This document shows, one piece after another, positions 8,657 to 17,759 of a stretch of 64,000 bases of DNA. The stretch comes from Candidatus Nitrospira allomarina (GTDB taxonomy: Bacteria > Nitrospirota > Nitrospiria > Nitrospirales > UBA8639). Under the pieces are notes generated by a model, which had not been told where the DNA came from, did not search any database, and was given only the letters and a program-made list of their open reading frames with translations. The stretch lies in NCBI RefSeq assembly GCF_032050975.1, contig NZ_CP116967.1, positions 4,399,001-4,463,000 of the forward strand, given 5' to 3'. The position numbers and the translations under genes are program-made. Positions within the stretch are counted from its first letter, which is position 1, and every line of letters starts with the position of its first letter.

Positions 8657-10075
8657 ATGAGCCCCCAAATCACGACACCCTCACCATTTCAATACGACCT
8701 GATTTGTATCGGTAGCGGACCGGCTGGACAGCGGGCAGCCATTCAAGCAGCCAAGGTAGGAAAACGCGTGGCAGTTATTGAAAAGAAGCGTGCGGTCGGC
8801 GGTGCCTGTTTAGAGACCGGAACCATTCCCAGTAAAACCTTTCGGGAAGCCGTCTTGTCCTTTACCGGACCCCAACACCATTGGGGTCGCTTACCGGAAA
8901 CCACGAAAACACGACCCACGGCCGCCCAACTGACCACTCGCGTGGCAGAAGTCATTCGCATCGAAGGTGAGGTGATCAACGATCAATTACGAAGAAACGA
9001 TGTGGAATTCTTACAAGGAGAAGCCTCCTTTGTGGATCCCCACACCCTGTTGGTTCACACCGACCAACATTCACAAACCCTGTCGAGCGCCCACATTCTG
9101 ATTGCCGTGGGAACCATGCCAACGCCTCCACCCAATATTGCCGTTGACGGCCAATATATTCTCGACAGTGATAGCATCATCCATCTGCAACAGCTTCCAC
9201 GAACCATGACCGTGGTTGGAGCCGGGATCATCGGCATTGAATATGCCTCAATGTTAGGCGCACTTGGCGTCGAAGTGACCCTCGTGGATTCACGAATTCG
9301 ACCGTTGGAATTTCTGGATGGCGAAATTGTCGATGAACTCATCTATCAGATGCGAAACCACCAGGTTACGTTTCGCCTGGGTGAAACTGTCGAAAAATTA
9401 GAAATCGCGAGGACACCATCCTCAAAAGTCGTGATTCATTTGGCCTCCGGGAAACGACTGGTCTCAGGCCTGGTCCTCTATTCCGTCGGACGAACGGGAG
9501 CCACATCGACACTCCACCTCGAGAAGGCCGGATTGACCGTGGATGCCCGTGGCCGTCTGCAAGTCGATTCGCACTATCGCACGACTGTCCCGCATATTCT
9601 GGCCGCGGGCGATGTCATCGGCTTTCCAAGCCTGGCGGCCACATCTTCCGAGCAAGGCCGTTTAGCGGCCTGCTATGCCTTCAATATGGAAGCCACACCA
9701 ATGACGAGCCTATTTCCTGTTGGTATTTATGCCATTCCGGAAATTTCTATGGTGGGAGCCACAGAGGAACAACTGACGCTTGAAAAAGTTCCGTATGAGG
9801 TGGGAGTCGCCCGTTACCGCGAGATCGCAAGGGGCACCATCATGGGTGATCCAAACGGCATGATGAAACTGTTATTTCATCGAAAGGATCACCGGCTATT
9901 GGGTGTGCATGTGATCGGGACGGGAGCCACCGAGCTGATTCACATCGGACAGGCCATCCTTCATACCGAACGGGGACTCGAATACTTCCTCACGACAGTC
10001 TTCAATTATCCAACGCTAGCGGAATGCTACAAAGTCGCAGCCTTGGACGCCTACAATAAGCTTTGTGAAATATAA
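8657..10075 (+). CDS. sthA: soluble pyridine nucleotide transhydrogenase (Si-specific)
   Basis: This 472-residue FAD protein belongs to the pyridine-nucleotide-disulfide reductase superfamily. SthA transfers hydride between NADPH and NAD+ in the cytoplasm and balances the two pools. The N-terminal FAD-binding Rossmann motif is IGSGPAGQRAA and the NAD-binding one is VVGAGIIGIEYASMLG. The region that holds the redox CxxxxC in lipoamide dehydrogenase reads CLETGT, so the second Cys is replaced by Thr56. Loss of the disulfide is the diagnostic mark of SthA. The C-terminal dimerisation domain is complete. The gene has its own upstream gap and converges with the TIGR03545 gene. A decayed relative lies at 58566-58775. 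Confidence 0.92.
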   Translation: MSPQITTPSPFQYDLICIGSGPAGQRAAIQAAKVGKRVAVIEKKRAVGGACLETGTIPSKTFREAVLSFTGPQHHWGRLPETTKTRPTAAQLTTRVAEVIRIEGEVINDQLRRNDVEFLQGEASFVDPHTLLVHTDQHSQTLSSAHILIAVGTMPTPPPNIAVDGQYILDSDSIIHLQQLPRTMTVVGAGIIGIEYASMLGALGVEVTLVDSRIRPLEFLDGEIVDELIYQMRNHQVTFRLGETVEKLEIARTPSSKVVIHLASGKRLVSGLVLYSVGRTGATSTLHLEKAGLTVDARGRLQVDSHYRTTVPHILAAGDVIGFPSLAATSSEQGRLAACYAFNMEATPMTSLFPVGIYAIPEISMVGATEEQLTLEKVPYEVGVARYREIARGTIMGDPNGMMKLLFHRKDHRLLGVHVIGTGATELIHIGQAILHTERGLEYFLTTVFNYPTLAECYKVAALDAYNKLCEI

Positions 10076-10094
10076 TACACATCTGAGGTCACAG

Positions 10095-11885
10095 TTAAAA
10101 CGGAAGTTTGAATCCGTCGGGAAGGTCCTTTAGACCCTTCTTGGGAAGACCTTTTTCCAGAAGACTCTTGAGAACATCGTTATGCTGCGTGACCCGCTCC
10201 GTCAACTCACCGGCAATTCGTTCAAACCCGGATAAATCATTCTTGAGTTGTTGCATCGGTTCTGCAATCTTCGCCGAGATGGCCGCCTGAAGCTCAGAAC
10301 CAAACTTCGCAGCCAATTCCTTCACCATCTTGCCAGCCGCATCCTGAAGAATACGATCCAGGTCGGAGGATATCCTGACATCAGGTTGCTCCAATGTCCC
10401 CGTCACATCGGCCTGAATAGACAATTGGGAAATATCAGTCACGGCAGAGCTGAGCGCTTTGGTCAAAGGATTGGGATCATCCTCCCTTCCTGCGGACAGG
10501 TGAAGGCCACGAAGATTCCCGGCGCCATGAACCGTCAAGGCCCGGCCCTTGAGTTCCGTGTTCACATTGATATCGCTCATCCCGCTCGTCAGGGTAACCG
10601 GCCATTTGGCATCTTTGGACAATGCGAGATTGGTGAGTTCATACCCTTTCGCCTGCACCGTAAACTGATCCTTGGAATCGGCAGGCTCCACGTGGTTGAG
10701 AGCCCCTTCCAATGCAACAGACTGAACCCCTTTCAACCGGTCCCCGGAAAAGGCGAATGTCGTGAGTTGCCCCAACATCGGTTGATCGGTGGTGATATTG
10801 TGAACAGTCCCTGCCAACTCCCCTAAGTCTAAATCGATTGATACCTTCGTCAAACGAATCAGAAAGTCGGGGAGCGGATGCGCTTCCTTGAAATGCACAT
10901 CCAGGCCCTTCCCCCGCAAAGGCTTGTGCACCTGAGGACCGACCTCCCCATCCACTGTCCTTGCTCCTTCCAGAAGCGGCTTCGCTCGCCCATACCAAAA
11001 CGCCCCCTGGTGAACCCACGATCCAATCTGAGGCCCTAATAGCGTTTGGCTCATATTGGCCAATCCTTGCGGAGACAAATTATATTTGGCCTTGAGGTGT
11101 TGAATATCCCGTTGTGGTGCGGTTTGAATCTGCTTCAACCGGGTACGAAACAACGCCACAGTATTTTCAAATTCCTTTTTGGCGCCTGTTAACGACTCAA
11201 TTTCCTGTTCAATATCCTGCTTCAACGTTTGCACTTCGCCAACCCCTCCCAGCAAGCCCTCTAATCCCCCCTTCCCCGCTTTTTTTAAATTTTTTATGCG
11301 TTCCTCATATTGGGCAAGCTGAGCTTTTCCCGGTAAATTCTTCAGTCGTGATTCCCACGCCTCTTGTTCCCGCTGCAGATCCGCCTTCAGCGCTTCAATC
11401 AACCGGATGGTTTCCAGATCTTCTTTCTCCAAAATATTTTTCACGTCAGGCACTTCTAGAGCCGGAAGCGCAAGAGAAAACATTCCGGACTCTTCTTCAG
11501 GAGACACATCTGAGAGAGGCTGAACGGCGCCGGAAGTGGTTCTGGGAGTATCCAATCGAACCCCTTCCACAGTCATTTCCTCAACAATGACTTTTCTCCG
11601 AAACAGGTTCAGTCCGTCTAGACTCATCGTCACCCTGGCCACTTCCACCGCATTCGTCATGGGAAACTTGGGATTGGCCACTTGCAGTCCCGCCAAGGAA
11701 AGTCCTGCCGGAAACAGGCTGAGATCGGCCTCATCTACCTCCACCTTGGCTCCCACAGCTTTGGTCCCCGCACTTTCAATTGCTCCTTTCACCCACTCAT
11801 CCACAAAAAATATCCACACACAACCCACAATGGCCGCAAACACCACAAATGCCCCAAGACCCCACCACCGAATCCATTTCGTCAT
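10095..11885 (-). CDS. TIGR03545 family protein (AsmA-like)
   Basis: This 596-residue protein has an N-terminal signal anchor (GAFVVFAAIVGCVWIFF near residues 11-27) and then a long envelope part resembling the AsmA/lipid-transport style, with a coiled-coil stretch around residues 150-250 (EALKADLQREQEAWESRL and following). It matches the uncharacterised TIGR03545 family, which is found only in bacteria with outer membranes and typically beside TIGR03546, as here. The start overlaps the upstream stop by one base (TGATG), and GGAGG lies 8 nt before the ATG, so translation is probably coupled. The function is unknown. A role in outer-membrane lipid or protein traffic is inference from the AsmA resemblance. 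Confidence 0.85.
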   Translation of the reverse strand: MTKWIRWWGLGAFVVFAAIVGCVWIFFVDEWVKGAIESAGTKAVGAKVEVDEADLSLFPAGLSLAGLQVANPKFPMTNAVEVARVTMSLDGLNLFRRKVIVEEMTVEGVRLDTPRTTSGAVQPLSDVSPEEESGMFSLALPALEVPDVKNILEKEDLETIRLIEALKADLQREQEAWESRLKNLPGKAQLAQYEERIKNLKKAGKGGLEGLLGGVGEVQTLKQDIEQEIESLTGAKKEFENTVALFRTRLKQIQTAPQRDIQHLKAKYNLSPQGLANMSQTLLGPQIGSWVHQGAFWYGRAKPLLEGARTVDGEVGPQVHKPLRGKGLDVHFKEAHPLPDFLIRLTKVSIDLDLGELAGTVHNITTDQPMLGQLTTFAFSGDRLKGVQSVALEGALNHVEPADSKDQFTVQAKGYELTNLALSKDAKWPVTLTSGMSDINVNTELKGRALTVHGAGNLRGLHLSAGREDDPNPLTKALSSAVTDISQLSIQADVTGTLEQPDVRISSDLDRILQDAAGKMVKELAAKFGSELQAAISAKIAEPMQQLKNDLSGFERIAGELTERVTQHNDVLKSLLEKGLPKKGLKDLPDGFKLPF

Positions 11886-12403
11886 CAGCCCGGCCTCCAG
11901 GACGAAAGGGTTTCATAGGTACGATACAACTTGCTGGCTTTAAACATTTGCATAATCCTGTTTTTTTGGACCCAAACCATGACATGTTGGCGATAGCGCC
12001 GAATCAGGAGGTTCGAAAGCAGAAGAACAGGGACAAACAAAGCCACGGAAAACACCAGGCTGCCCATCACAATAGAATTATTGAAATGCTCCAGTCGCCA
12101 CCACACCGATTGATAGAGTGAGGTCCATAGATCTGCGAGGGACGGGGCGGTCAGAACGGCCAGCCCGAGCTGGTGAAAAAGTGGATCAAGCAGATAGGCA
12201 ATCCCCGTAAATAGCGCCAGCCCCAACAGAAAAGCCGAAAGATTCACACGCAGAACAAATACCAGCAGGACCACAAAGAGATTGTGCAAGCTCACAAGTG
12301 GGGTGAGCCCTACGATCATCGCAAAACACAATCCCAAAGAAATTTGCCCTGGGTCGGTTTCTGAATTTAGAACGCGGAGGAGTTTGGCAAGAAGCTTAAT
12401 CAT
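11885..12403 (-). CDS. TIGR03546 family inner-membrane protein
   Basis: This 172-residue integral membrane protein has four or so hydrophobic stretches and a short charged N-terminus. It matches TIGR03546 (DUF2062-like), the usual first gene of the two-gene pair with TIGR03545. The sequence LVSLHNLFVVLLVFVLRVNLSAFLLG and the double-glycine turns fit a small membrane partner of the AsmA-like protein encoded next. The ribosome site is weak (AAGGA is almost adjacent to the ATG). No function is established for the family. Confidence 0.82.
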   Translation of the reverse strand: MIKLLAKLLRVLNSETDPGQISLGLCFAMIVGLTPLVSLHNLFVVLLVFVLRVNLSAFLLGLALFTGIAYLLDPLFHQLGLAVLTAPSLADLWTSLYQSVWWRLEHFNNSIVMGSLVFSVALFVPVLLLSNLLIRRYRQHVMVWVQKNRIMQMFKASKLYRTYETLSSWRPG

Positions 12404-12504
12404 GTCCTTTAAAAGGCAGGTGCTATGGACATAATATCAGAATAGCTTTGAAACCGTGCTACGTCTACCTAATAGGTAGCAGAAATTCCCAAACAGGTTG
12501 GAGC

Positions 12505-14121
12505 TTAATTTATACTTGGAGAGGTCAGTAACGTAGCCGCGGTTTCGTTCCTTCCGCTTGTGGTCTTTTCCGGATCAACGGCCCGCCGCGATACGCTGCG
12601 CTTACTTATGGTTTTTGCCTTTGTCCGATGCATTTTCTCCCGCGAGTGGTACGGAAGAATTCCGCTTAGGACCTCCGCCAGGGTGTCGCACGGGACATCC
12701 TCCAATAACTTGATGGCAGGCTTGGGATCGGGGCCGGAACGGCCACCGACAAAGATATCCACCGCTTCGAGCACCTGACCTTTGACTTTAATCTTTTTCC
12801 CTAACAGACCGACATCGGCGACGAGATGATTGCCGCAGCCTGCCGGACATCCCGACCAGTGCATGGTGATGGGTTTCATCTCCGTGCCGATCATCGCTTC
12901 AATTCGTTTGGCGGTTTCCACCGCTCGACTTTTGGATTCAATGACTGCGAGATTACAGTAGTCGCTTCCCACACAACTGACTAAGCCTTTTTGCACCGGC
13001 GTGGGATTGTAGACAAAGCGTTGCAAGAGGGGCTCCTCCGTCAGGTCTCCCAACACGCGATCTGAAACATGAGGCATGATGACCGCTTGATTGGCCGTCA
13101 GACGGAGTTCCCCCGTGCCGTAGATGTCGGCCAGTCCCGCTATTCCGTGCAAATCATCCGCCTGAATACGGCCGACGGGAATTTTGAGCCCCACATAGTT
13201 CAAGCCTGTCTGCTTTTGCCGATAGACACCCATATGATCGTTGACTGCCGACTTCCGGACATCGGTCCCCGCTCGCGACAATTCCCATCCCACCTCCCGC
13301 TGAACTTCCAGACGAAAACGTTCTTCGCCCCAGTCATCCAACAAAAAAGCCAGTCTGGCAGTGGTACGGGAGTCCCGGCATCCATGATTCCGAAAGACCC
13401 GAAGGATGGCTCCGGTCACCGCCACGACTTCCCGGGGAGTCACGAACACGTCGAGGGGGGTGGCAATGCGGTACCCGCCGGATCCAAGTTTGCCTCCGGC
13501 CAACAGGTTAAATCCGGTGATCGGGCTGCCCTCCCCCTCGACCGTCGCGGGCACCAGAGCCAGATCTTGTGTTTCAAGGTGTAAACAGTTGTCGAGACAG
13601 CCGGTAATCGCCATATTAAATTTTCGGGGAAGATTCGAATAGGCCCGATGCCCTACCAGTTCTTCTGTGAGCCGCTTCACCAAATCCGTGGCGTCCAGTT
13701 GTTCCTGCGCCGTTAACCCGGCCACGGGACACGTCATGATGTTACGGACGTTATCCATGCCGGTTTGCAAGGAGTACAAGCCCGCCTCCTCCATTTGACG
13801 AAACACTTCCGGTACATGCTCAATCTTCAAATGGCGTAACTGAAACTGCTGACGGGTTGTCAGATCCAACACGCCGTTTCCAAAGGTGTTTGCGAGGTGC
13901 GCCAATGTGCGCATCTGGACCGACGTGGTTCTTCCTCCTGGAATCCGCACGCGAATCATGAAGTATCCCGGCGTGGGATTTCGCAAAAATAATCCATACC
14001 ACTTCAATCGTTGAATATCTTCATCCGGAATCGCCTCCCACCCTAATTCCGCATATCGGGCAATATCCTCTTTGATGTCCAAGCCGTCTTTTTCTCCCTT
14101 GAGCACTTCAATCTTATTCAT
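12505..14121 (-). CDS. nirA: ferredoxin-dependent assimilatory nitrite reductase (siroheme)
   Basis: NirA reduces nitrite to ammonium with six electrons from ferredoxin in the cytoplasm. The 538-residue protein has two ferredoxin-like half-domains (LTTRQQFQLRHL and LRLTANQAVIMPHV) and the four Cys that hold the [4Fe-4S]-siroheme centre: Cys383 and Cys389 in CVGSDYC, and Cys425 and Cys429 in GCPAGCGNH. I use ATG at 14121, preceded by GGGAAGGGA at 5 nt. Upstream in-frame starts reach 14193 but would overlap the nirC gene. The last 45 or so residues are basic and Ser/Thr-rich, beyond the usual family end. The gene lies 52 bp after nirC and is co-transcribed with it. A sulfite reductase is the main alternative, but the partner channel favours nitrite. 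Confidence 0.9.
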   Translation of the reverse strand: MNKIEVLKGEKDGLDIKEDIARYAELGWEAIPDEDIQRLKWYGLFLRNPTPGYFMIRVRIPGGRTTSVQMRTLAHLANTFGNGVLDLTTRQQFQLRHLKIEHVPEVFRQMEEAGLYSLQTGMDNVRNIMTCPVAGLTAQEQLDATDLVKRLTEELVGHRAYSNLPRKFNMAITGCLDNCLHLETQDLALVPATVEGEGSPITGFNLLAGGKLGSGGYRIATPLDVFVTPREVVAVTGAILRVFRNHGCRDSRTTARLAFLLDDWGEERFRLEVQREVGWELSRAGTDVRKSAVNDHMGVYRQKQTGLNYVGLKIPVGRIQADDLHGIAGLADIYGTGELRLTANQAVIMPHVSDRVLGDLTEEPLLQRFVYNPTPVQKGLVSCVGSDYCNLAVIESKSRAVETAKRIEAMIGTEMKPITMHWSGCPAGCGNHLVADVGLLGKKIKVKGQVLEAVDIFVGGRSGPDPKPAIKLLEDVPCDTLAEVLSGILPYHSREKMHRTKAKTISKRSVSRRAVDPEKTTSGRNETAATLLTSPSIN

Positions 14122-14173
14122 CCGAATCCCTTCCCGTTCCTTTCTCGATTCCATCAACCACCCGTGGTAATTC

Positions 14174-15064
14174 CTAATTTCTCCGACCAACAACTAGGGG
14201 CTGAGGCAATAATTTCCCCTCCGCTGGTAGATGGATCGGCCGTGACGAGTCAGGTGACACACCTTCCACAACCCTTTCTGTTTTCTTGATCCACCCACGG
14301 ACAGGACTGATGATCCAATAGGCACCTCCCATAAACACGACCCCACCGACGATATTTCCGGATACCACCCACATCTGATTCCAGAAAAACCCGGCCCAGG
14401 AAACATCCGGACCATGTGGAAGGAATAACGCGATCCCCAGTAGCGATTGATTCGCAATGCTGTGTTCAAACCCGCTTCCGATGAACGCGAAGAGGCACCA
14501 AAAAATCAGCATGATCTTGGCGGCATCATTGGTCGTGCGAGCAGCCGACCATACAGCCAAGCACACAAGCCAGTTGCAAAGAATCCCGCGAATAAACAGT
14601 TCCCCCATCGGAAGATTCATTTTAAGGGATGCTACGTGCAGCAATAGCTCGCTTTGCGGCGCCTTTCCCACCACGCCTGAATACGCGACCAACCAGGCCA
14701 ATCCCAATGATCCGGCCAGATTGCCCACAAACGACCAGAAAAAAATCAGCCCGGCCTCTTTCATCGAGATGGACTTAGCCAGAACACCAAGAGCACACAC
14801 CATATTGTTTCCGGTAAATAGCTCCGATCCCGCAAAGATGACAAGGGTGAGCGCAATGCCAAATGACACGCCCATCACAAGTTTCAATCCGGCAGAACCT
14901 TCAGCCCAGAATGGAGCTCCCACACTAAAAATCAAACATATCCCAAACCCGAGATAAATGCCGGCCAGGGCGGATAAGACGAGGTATCCGATGGGATTGC
15001 TTCGGAGGTACTCCACTTTCCTCTCTGCCAGTTGAACCATCCGTTCGACATCCACCGTATGCAT
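14174..15064 (-). CDS. nirC: formate/nitrite transporter family channel
   Basis: This 296-residue inner-membrane protein of the FNT family has six transmembrane helices with the expected motifs: GIYLGFGICLIFSVG, the Omega-loop helix break AGSELFTGNNMV, and the GNLAGSLGLAW and FWCLFAFIGSGFEHSIAN stretches. FNT channels form pentamers that move formate, nitrite or hydrosulfide. Being the first gene of an operon with nirA, the likely substrate is nitrite. A good ribosome site (AAGGAG) precedes the ATG. About 35 nt upstream is an intrinsic terminator that the transcript must read through, which suggests attenuation control. Confidence 0.92.
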   Translation of the reverse strand: MHTVDVERMVQLAERKVEYLRSNPIGYLVLSALAGIYLGFGICLIFSVGAPFWAEGSAGLKLVMGVSFGIALTLVIFAGSELFTGNNMVCALGVLAKSISMKEAGLIFFWSFVGNLAGSLGLAWLVAYSGVVGKAPQSELLLHVASLKMNLPMGELFIRGILCNWLVCLAVWSAARTTNDAAKIMLIFWCLFAFIGSGFEHSIANQSLLGIALFLPHGPDVSWAGFFWNQMWVVSGNIVGGVVFMGGAYWIISPVRGWIKKTERVVEGVSPDSSRPIHLPAEGKLLPQPLVVGRRN

Positions 15065-15098
15065 GACGTTCTCCTTACCAGGTTATTCAGTTGTCCCC

Positions 15099-15163
15099 CA
15101 AAAAAAAAGCGCCACCTGCCTGAACTACGGTCGGATTTTTCCGCCTTGCCCGGGCAGTGGCGC
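15099..15163 (-). promoter_or_regulatory. intrinsic terminator in the nirC-nirA leader (probable attenuator)
   Basis: On the minus strand a GC-rich stem (15152-15163 with 15109-15120: seven pairs GCGCCAC/GTGGCGC, one bulge, then four more pairs) is followed by at least nine T (15100-15108 are A on the plus strand). It ends only 35 nt before the nirC start codon. A small CGGA/TCCG hairpin sits in the loop. Because a separate terminator at 15309-15344 already ends the upstream gene, this one appears to sit inside the nirC-nirA leader. Nitrate/nitrite assimilation operons elsewhere use ANTAR-type antitermination, but I could not define the paired ANTAR hairpins here. Confidence 0.7.
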
Positions 15164-15308
15164 CTTTGCCACCTTCCCCACCATTCGCTCCTCGAAAGAT
15201 GGAGTATGAATTCTTTTTCTTACCTAATAGCTAAATCATTCGTTTGGGAAGATTGTCGTTTCAAAATGTCAGTTCCCTCGATTCATCACCCAATTCTCGC
15301 ATTCGACT

Positions 15309-15344
15309 AAAAAAAAACGCCCAATCCCTCTGAGGAATTGGACG
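15309..15344 (-). terminator. intrinsic terminator of the cupredoxin gene
   Basis: An 8-bp stem with one G-T pair (15337-15344 with 15318-15325) is followed on the minus strand by nine T (15309-15317). It lies 200 bp after the cupredoxin stop codon. The stretch between here and the next terminator is where the nirC promoter should be. Confidence 0.75.
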
Positions 15345-15543
15345 CCCATTGTCCAAAATCTCTATTTAAATTATAAAGCGACGTCATCGTCACTTTCCAT
15401 CATTTTTATCAGACAACCAAACTGATGTCAAATATGGAGCTGGTCAATAGACCTGAGTTACATGCACCTATCGAAGGTATACAAAGAACAGGGCCCCTGA
15501 ATCGATGTGAACCAGAGACCCCGTTTCTTATGGCCCTAAAAGG

Positions 15544-16023
15544 TTAGAACGCGCCGGTCCCAGTCCTGGAATCTGCGACAACCACTTCCCCCCTCATGCT
15601 CCCCTTCCCGTGAATGGGGCAGTAGAACACCTCCCAACTTCCACCAAAGTTTTCCCCCACTTTGGGCGTGACTTTGAGTACCACGGTTTTCCCCGGCTTT
15701 ATCTTCCAACCGCTAGCGGCTCCGTCCTTAACCACATCGGCTTCCCCAGACATCTCCACATCCATGTGCTTGAACGACTTGGATACGAATTCGTGGGGTG
15801 TCATGTCTTCGTTCTTCAAGGTAATGGTGTTGGTCATTCCGGCGTCCATGGTGAAACCGGGGGTCAAGGTGCCGGATGGGCTTTCAGAGGTAATGTGATA
15901 ACCATTATCCTTCACCACGATGGTTGTGGTCGGCCATACTGCCGCCAGGACCGGAAACGCCATGGCAAGAACGAGGGTTCCTATGAGTAAAAACTTTAAA
16001 TTGTTAAAATTGAAATTCTTCAT
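15544..16023 (-). CDS. periplasmic cupredoxin (plastocyanin-like)
   Basis: This 159-residue protein has a signal peptide (FLLIGTLVLAMAFPVLA, cleavage near residue 28) and a single cupredoxin fold. The type 1 copper ligands are visible as His77 in MTPHEF and Cys135, His138 and Met143 in YCPIHGKGSM. It is therefore a small blue-copper electron carrier in the periplasm, probably between cytochromes and oxidases. It differs from short plastocyanins by a longer N-terminal strand region. An AGGA ribosome site is 6 nt from the ATG. It has its own terminator and an upstream region with the same repeated motif as the B12-MerR intergenic region, so regulation by that protein is plausible. Confidence 0.88.
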   Translation of the reverse strand: MKNFNFNNLKFLLIGTLVLAMAFPVLAAVWPTTTIVVKDNGYHITSESPSGTLTPGFTMDAGMTNTITLKNEDMTPHEFVSKSFKHMDVEMSGEADVVKDGAASGWKIKPGKTVVLKVTPKVGENFGGSWEVFYCPIHGKGSMRGEVVVADSRTGTGAF

Positions 16024-16701
16024 AAGGCGTCCTGTCGGTTGTAAGATATTAAATGTTGAAAGTCGGGGAGAACCAAATCCTCCATATCAATTCCCTCATC
16101 AACTTTCCCCTTACCCCCCAAATTACTGACAAACACTTCACAACATCAAACAATGTTCAATAAAACATTAGACAGCATTAATTTATACCTGAGTTCCCTA
16201 TGGAATTTTAAGCAGGAAAACTCGTTTAAATTGAGAAGAAAATCTACTCTGTCCTCTATTAGCTTCAAGCCATACCTTTACCCGATTTTCTAGGTTTTGC
16301 TTTCCCGCCCAGGAGTCCGGCCCACTCCTGACCAACGCGCATTTTTCCCTTGTCCCTTTTCTAAAAGGTCAGAAGTTCGTCTAATTACAGGAGTCACTTG
16401 CCTTCGCTACCCTGGCAATGAGGCAGAGCTTTTTATTCACCCATTTCTCTGGAAATTTATAGCGTGATTTTATAATTGCGGAACTGTTCGGTTTGCATGA
16501 AGTTCAGAAATGACTATCGGGTGGTTCAAGGAATTTGGAAATTGAATTCAGATCATGAAATCCGGATTTCATGGACATGGTGAATGCACGGCTGACAAAC
16601 CAAAACATGTCCAACGAGAGATGGAGAGAGGAAGATCAGTAGGGAAATCGCTTCACGGGAAAACCCATCAAAAATCCGAAACTGAAGAGGAAAAAACCCC
16701 T
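16024..16701. other. intergenic region with cupredoxin promoter
   Basis: About 680 bp lie between the cupredoxin and MerR genes. The MerR-proximal half has no defensible gene: a plus-strand frame starting at 16555 is antisense to the MerR 3' end and has no family features. The proximal part (16128-16180) contains the shared motif described separately. Confidence 0.5.
16128..16180. promoter_or_regulatory. candidate operator upstream of the cupredoxin gene
   Basis: The sequence GACAAACACTT at 16128-16138, followed by AACAATGTT and TAAAACATTA within the next 32 bp, resembles the cluster in the MerR intergenic region (GACAAACATTA, TAAAACATTAAA). It lies about 110-160 bp before the start codon of the minus-strand cupredoxin gene. 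This is a by-eye match. Confidence 0.45.
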
Positions 16702-17601
16702 TTAGTGAGGAAGAGAGCGTACGAAGGCATCAAGCGATTGCATGTCTGGAAAGACCGTGATTTTTTCATCCCAAAAAAGAGAGGAATGGGCTTGCGCAAA
16801 TTGTCCGCCTACGCCGATCGGTGCAAGGGGTTTAATGAGTGAGGCTAATTCCTTGACGATCATTTTGGCCTCTGTAAGGGTACGATCGACCGTCAGGGAA
16901 AGGAGAACATAAGATGGGCGGAATTGTTCACAAAATTTTGCCAGTTCGGGAATAGGAAGATTGGCCCCTAAATAGTGTACGCGACATCCACGCACCGCAC
17001 ACAGGTAGGCTGCCGTCATGGCCGATATTTCGTGCCACTCCTGGGCCGGACAGGCCACAACCACATGCGGATCTCCCTCTGATAATTGAAATTGATTTAG
17101 GGCCGAAAAGATTTTCTGCTTGACTTGGTTTGAGACGAAGTGCTCTTGGGCGACCCCCATCACGCCGTCATGCCATAGCTGGCCAACCCTCTCTTGTAGA
17201 GGAAGCAAAAATCGGTGCAGCGCTTCCTCAAACGGGATGACAGCCAATGCGCCATTCAGTTTTCGCTGAAAACCGAGCCGATTGCCCTCCTGGATCGCCT
17301 GAATCAATTCGGAGATTAGGTTCTCGGAATGCGGCGTCTCAGCCGCGGATCTCACCCAGTCCTGATGAGCCAGCCTGAGAAGTGTTTCCCGCCCGGTCTC
17401 TGCTAGCTGCCCGATGCTCATCCCCTGGTCGACCTGCGATTTCAGGTATCTGAATAGTCGAACATCTTCATCCCTGTAGAGCCTATAGCGATTGGCTCCC
17501 CTAGTTGGATCTACTAATCCATAACGTTTTTCCCAAGCGCGTATGACATGTGTCGAAATTCCCGTAAGCTTTGAGAATCGTTGAATTCTATACATTGCCA
17601 T
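16702..17601 (-). CDS. MerR-family regulator with cobalamin-binding domain (LitR/CarH-like)
   Basis: This 299-residue protein has an N-terminal MerR helix-turn-helix (MYRIQRFSKLTGISTHVIRAWEKRYGL, residues 3-29), a helical middle with the cap-type pattern LPLQERVGQLWHDG and QEHFVSNQVKQKI, and a C-terminal B12-binding Rossmann domain (VVVACPAQEWHEISAM, His as the candidate lower cobalt ligand, then VHYLGANLP). Proteins of this architecture (LitR, CarH, CarA) repress light-induced genes in the dark using adenosylcobalamin as the chromophore. There is no clear ribosome site. A TTGACA at 17632-17637 with a TAATTT 18 nt on would start the RNA close to the ATG, so the mRNA may be leaderless. A second family member is at 25510-26478. 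Confidence 0.9.
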   Translation of the reverse strand: MAMYRIQRFSKLTGISTHVIRAWEKRYGLVDPTRGANRYRLYRDEDVRLFRYLKSQVDQGMSIGQLAETGRETLLRLAHQDWVRSAAETPHSENLISELIQAIQEGNRLGFQRKLNGALAVIPFEEALHRFLLPLQERVGQLWHDGVMGVAQEHFVSNQVKQKIFSALNQFQLSEGDPHVVVACPAQEWHEISAMTAAYLCAVRGCRVHYLGANLPIPELAKFCEQFRPSYVLLSLTVDRTLTEAKMIVKELASLIKPLAPIGVGGQFAQAHSSLFWDEKITVFPDMQSLDAFVRSLPH

Positions 17602-17607
17602 ATTAAG

Positions 17608-17637
17608 AAATTACAATTAGAGTCTAATGTATGTCAA
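17608..17637 (-). promoter_or_regulatory. putative sigma70 promoter of the B12-MerR gene
   Basis: On the minus strand TTGACA (17632-17637) and TAATTT (17608-17613) are 18 bp apart. The expected RNA start is near 17601, the first base of the start codon. Confidence 0.45.
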
Positions 17638-17658
17638 ATATTTAAATACAAAATAATT

Positions 17659-17711
17659 GACAAACATTATACTAAGTGCTAAAACATTAAACATACTATA
17701 GACAAACATTA
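17659..17711. promoter_or_regulatory. candidate B12-MerR operator with two GACAAACATTA copies
   Basis: Identical 11-bp copies GACAAACATTA begin at 17659 and 17701, 42 bp apart (about four helical turns), with TAAAACATTAAACAT between them. The cluster lies between the divergent MerR gene and the zinc-ribbon gene, the usual place for an autoregulatory operator. Confidence 0.55.
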
Positions 17712-17759
17712 ACTATTAACGATTCACTTATGTGATGATCATTCAAGGGAGGAGCTAAA

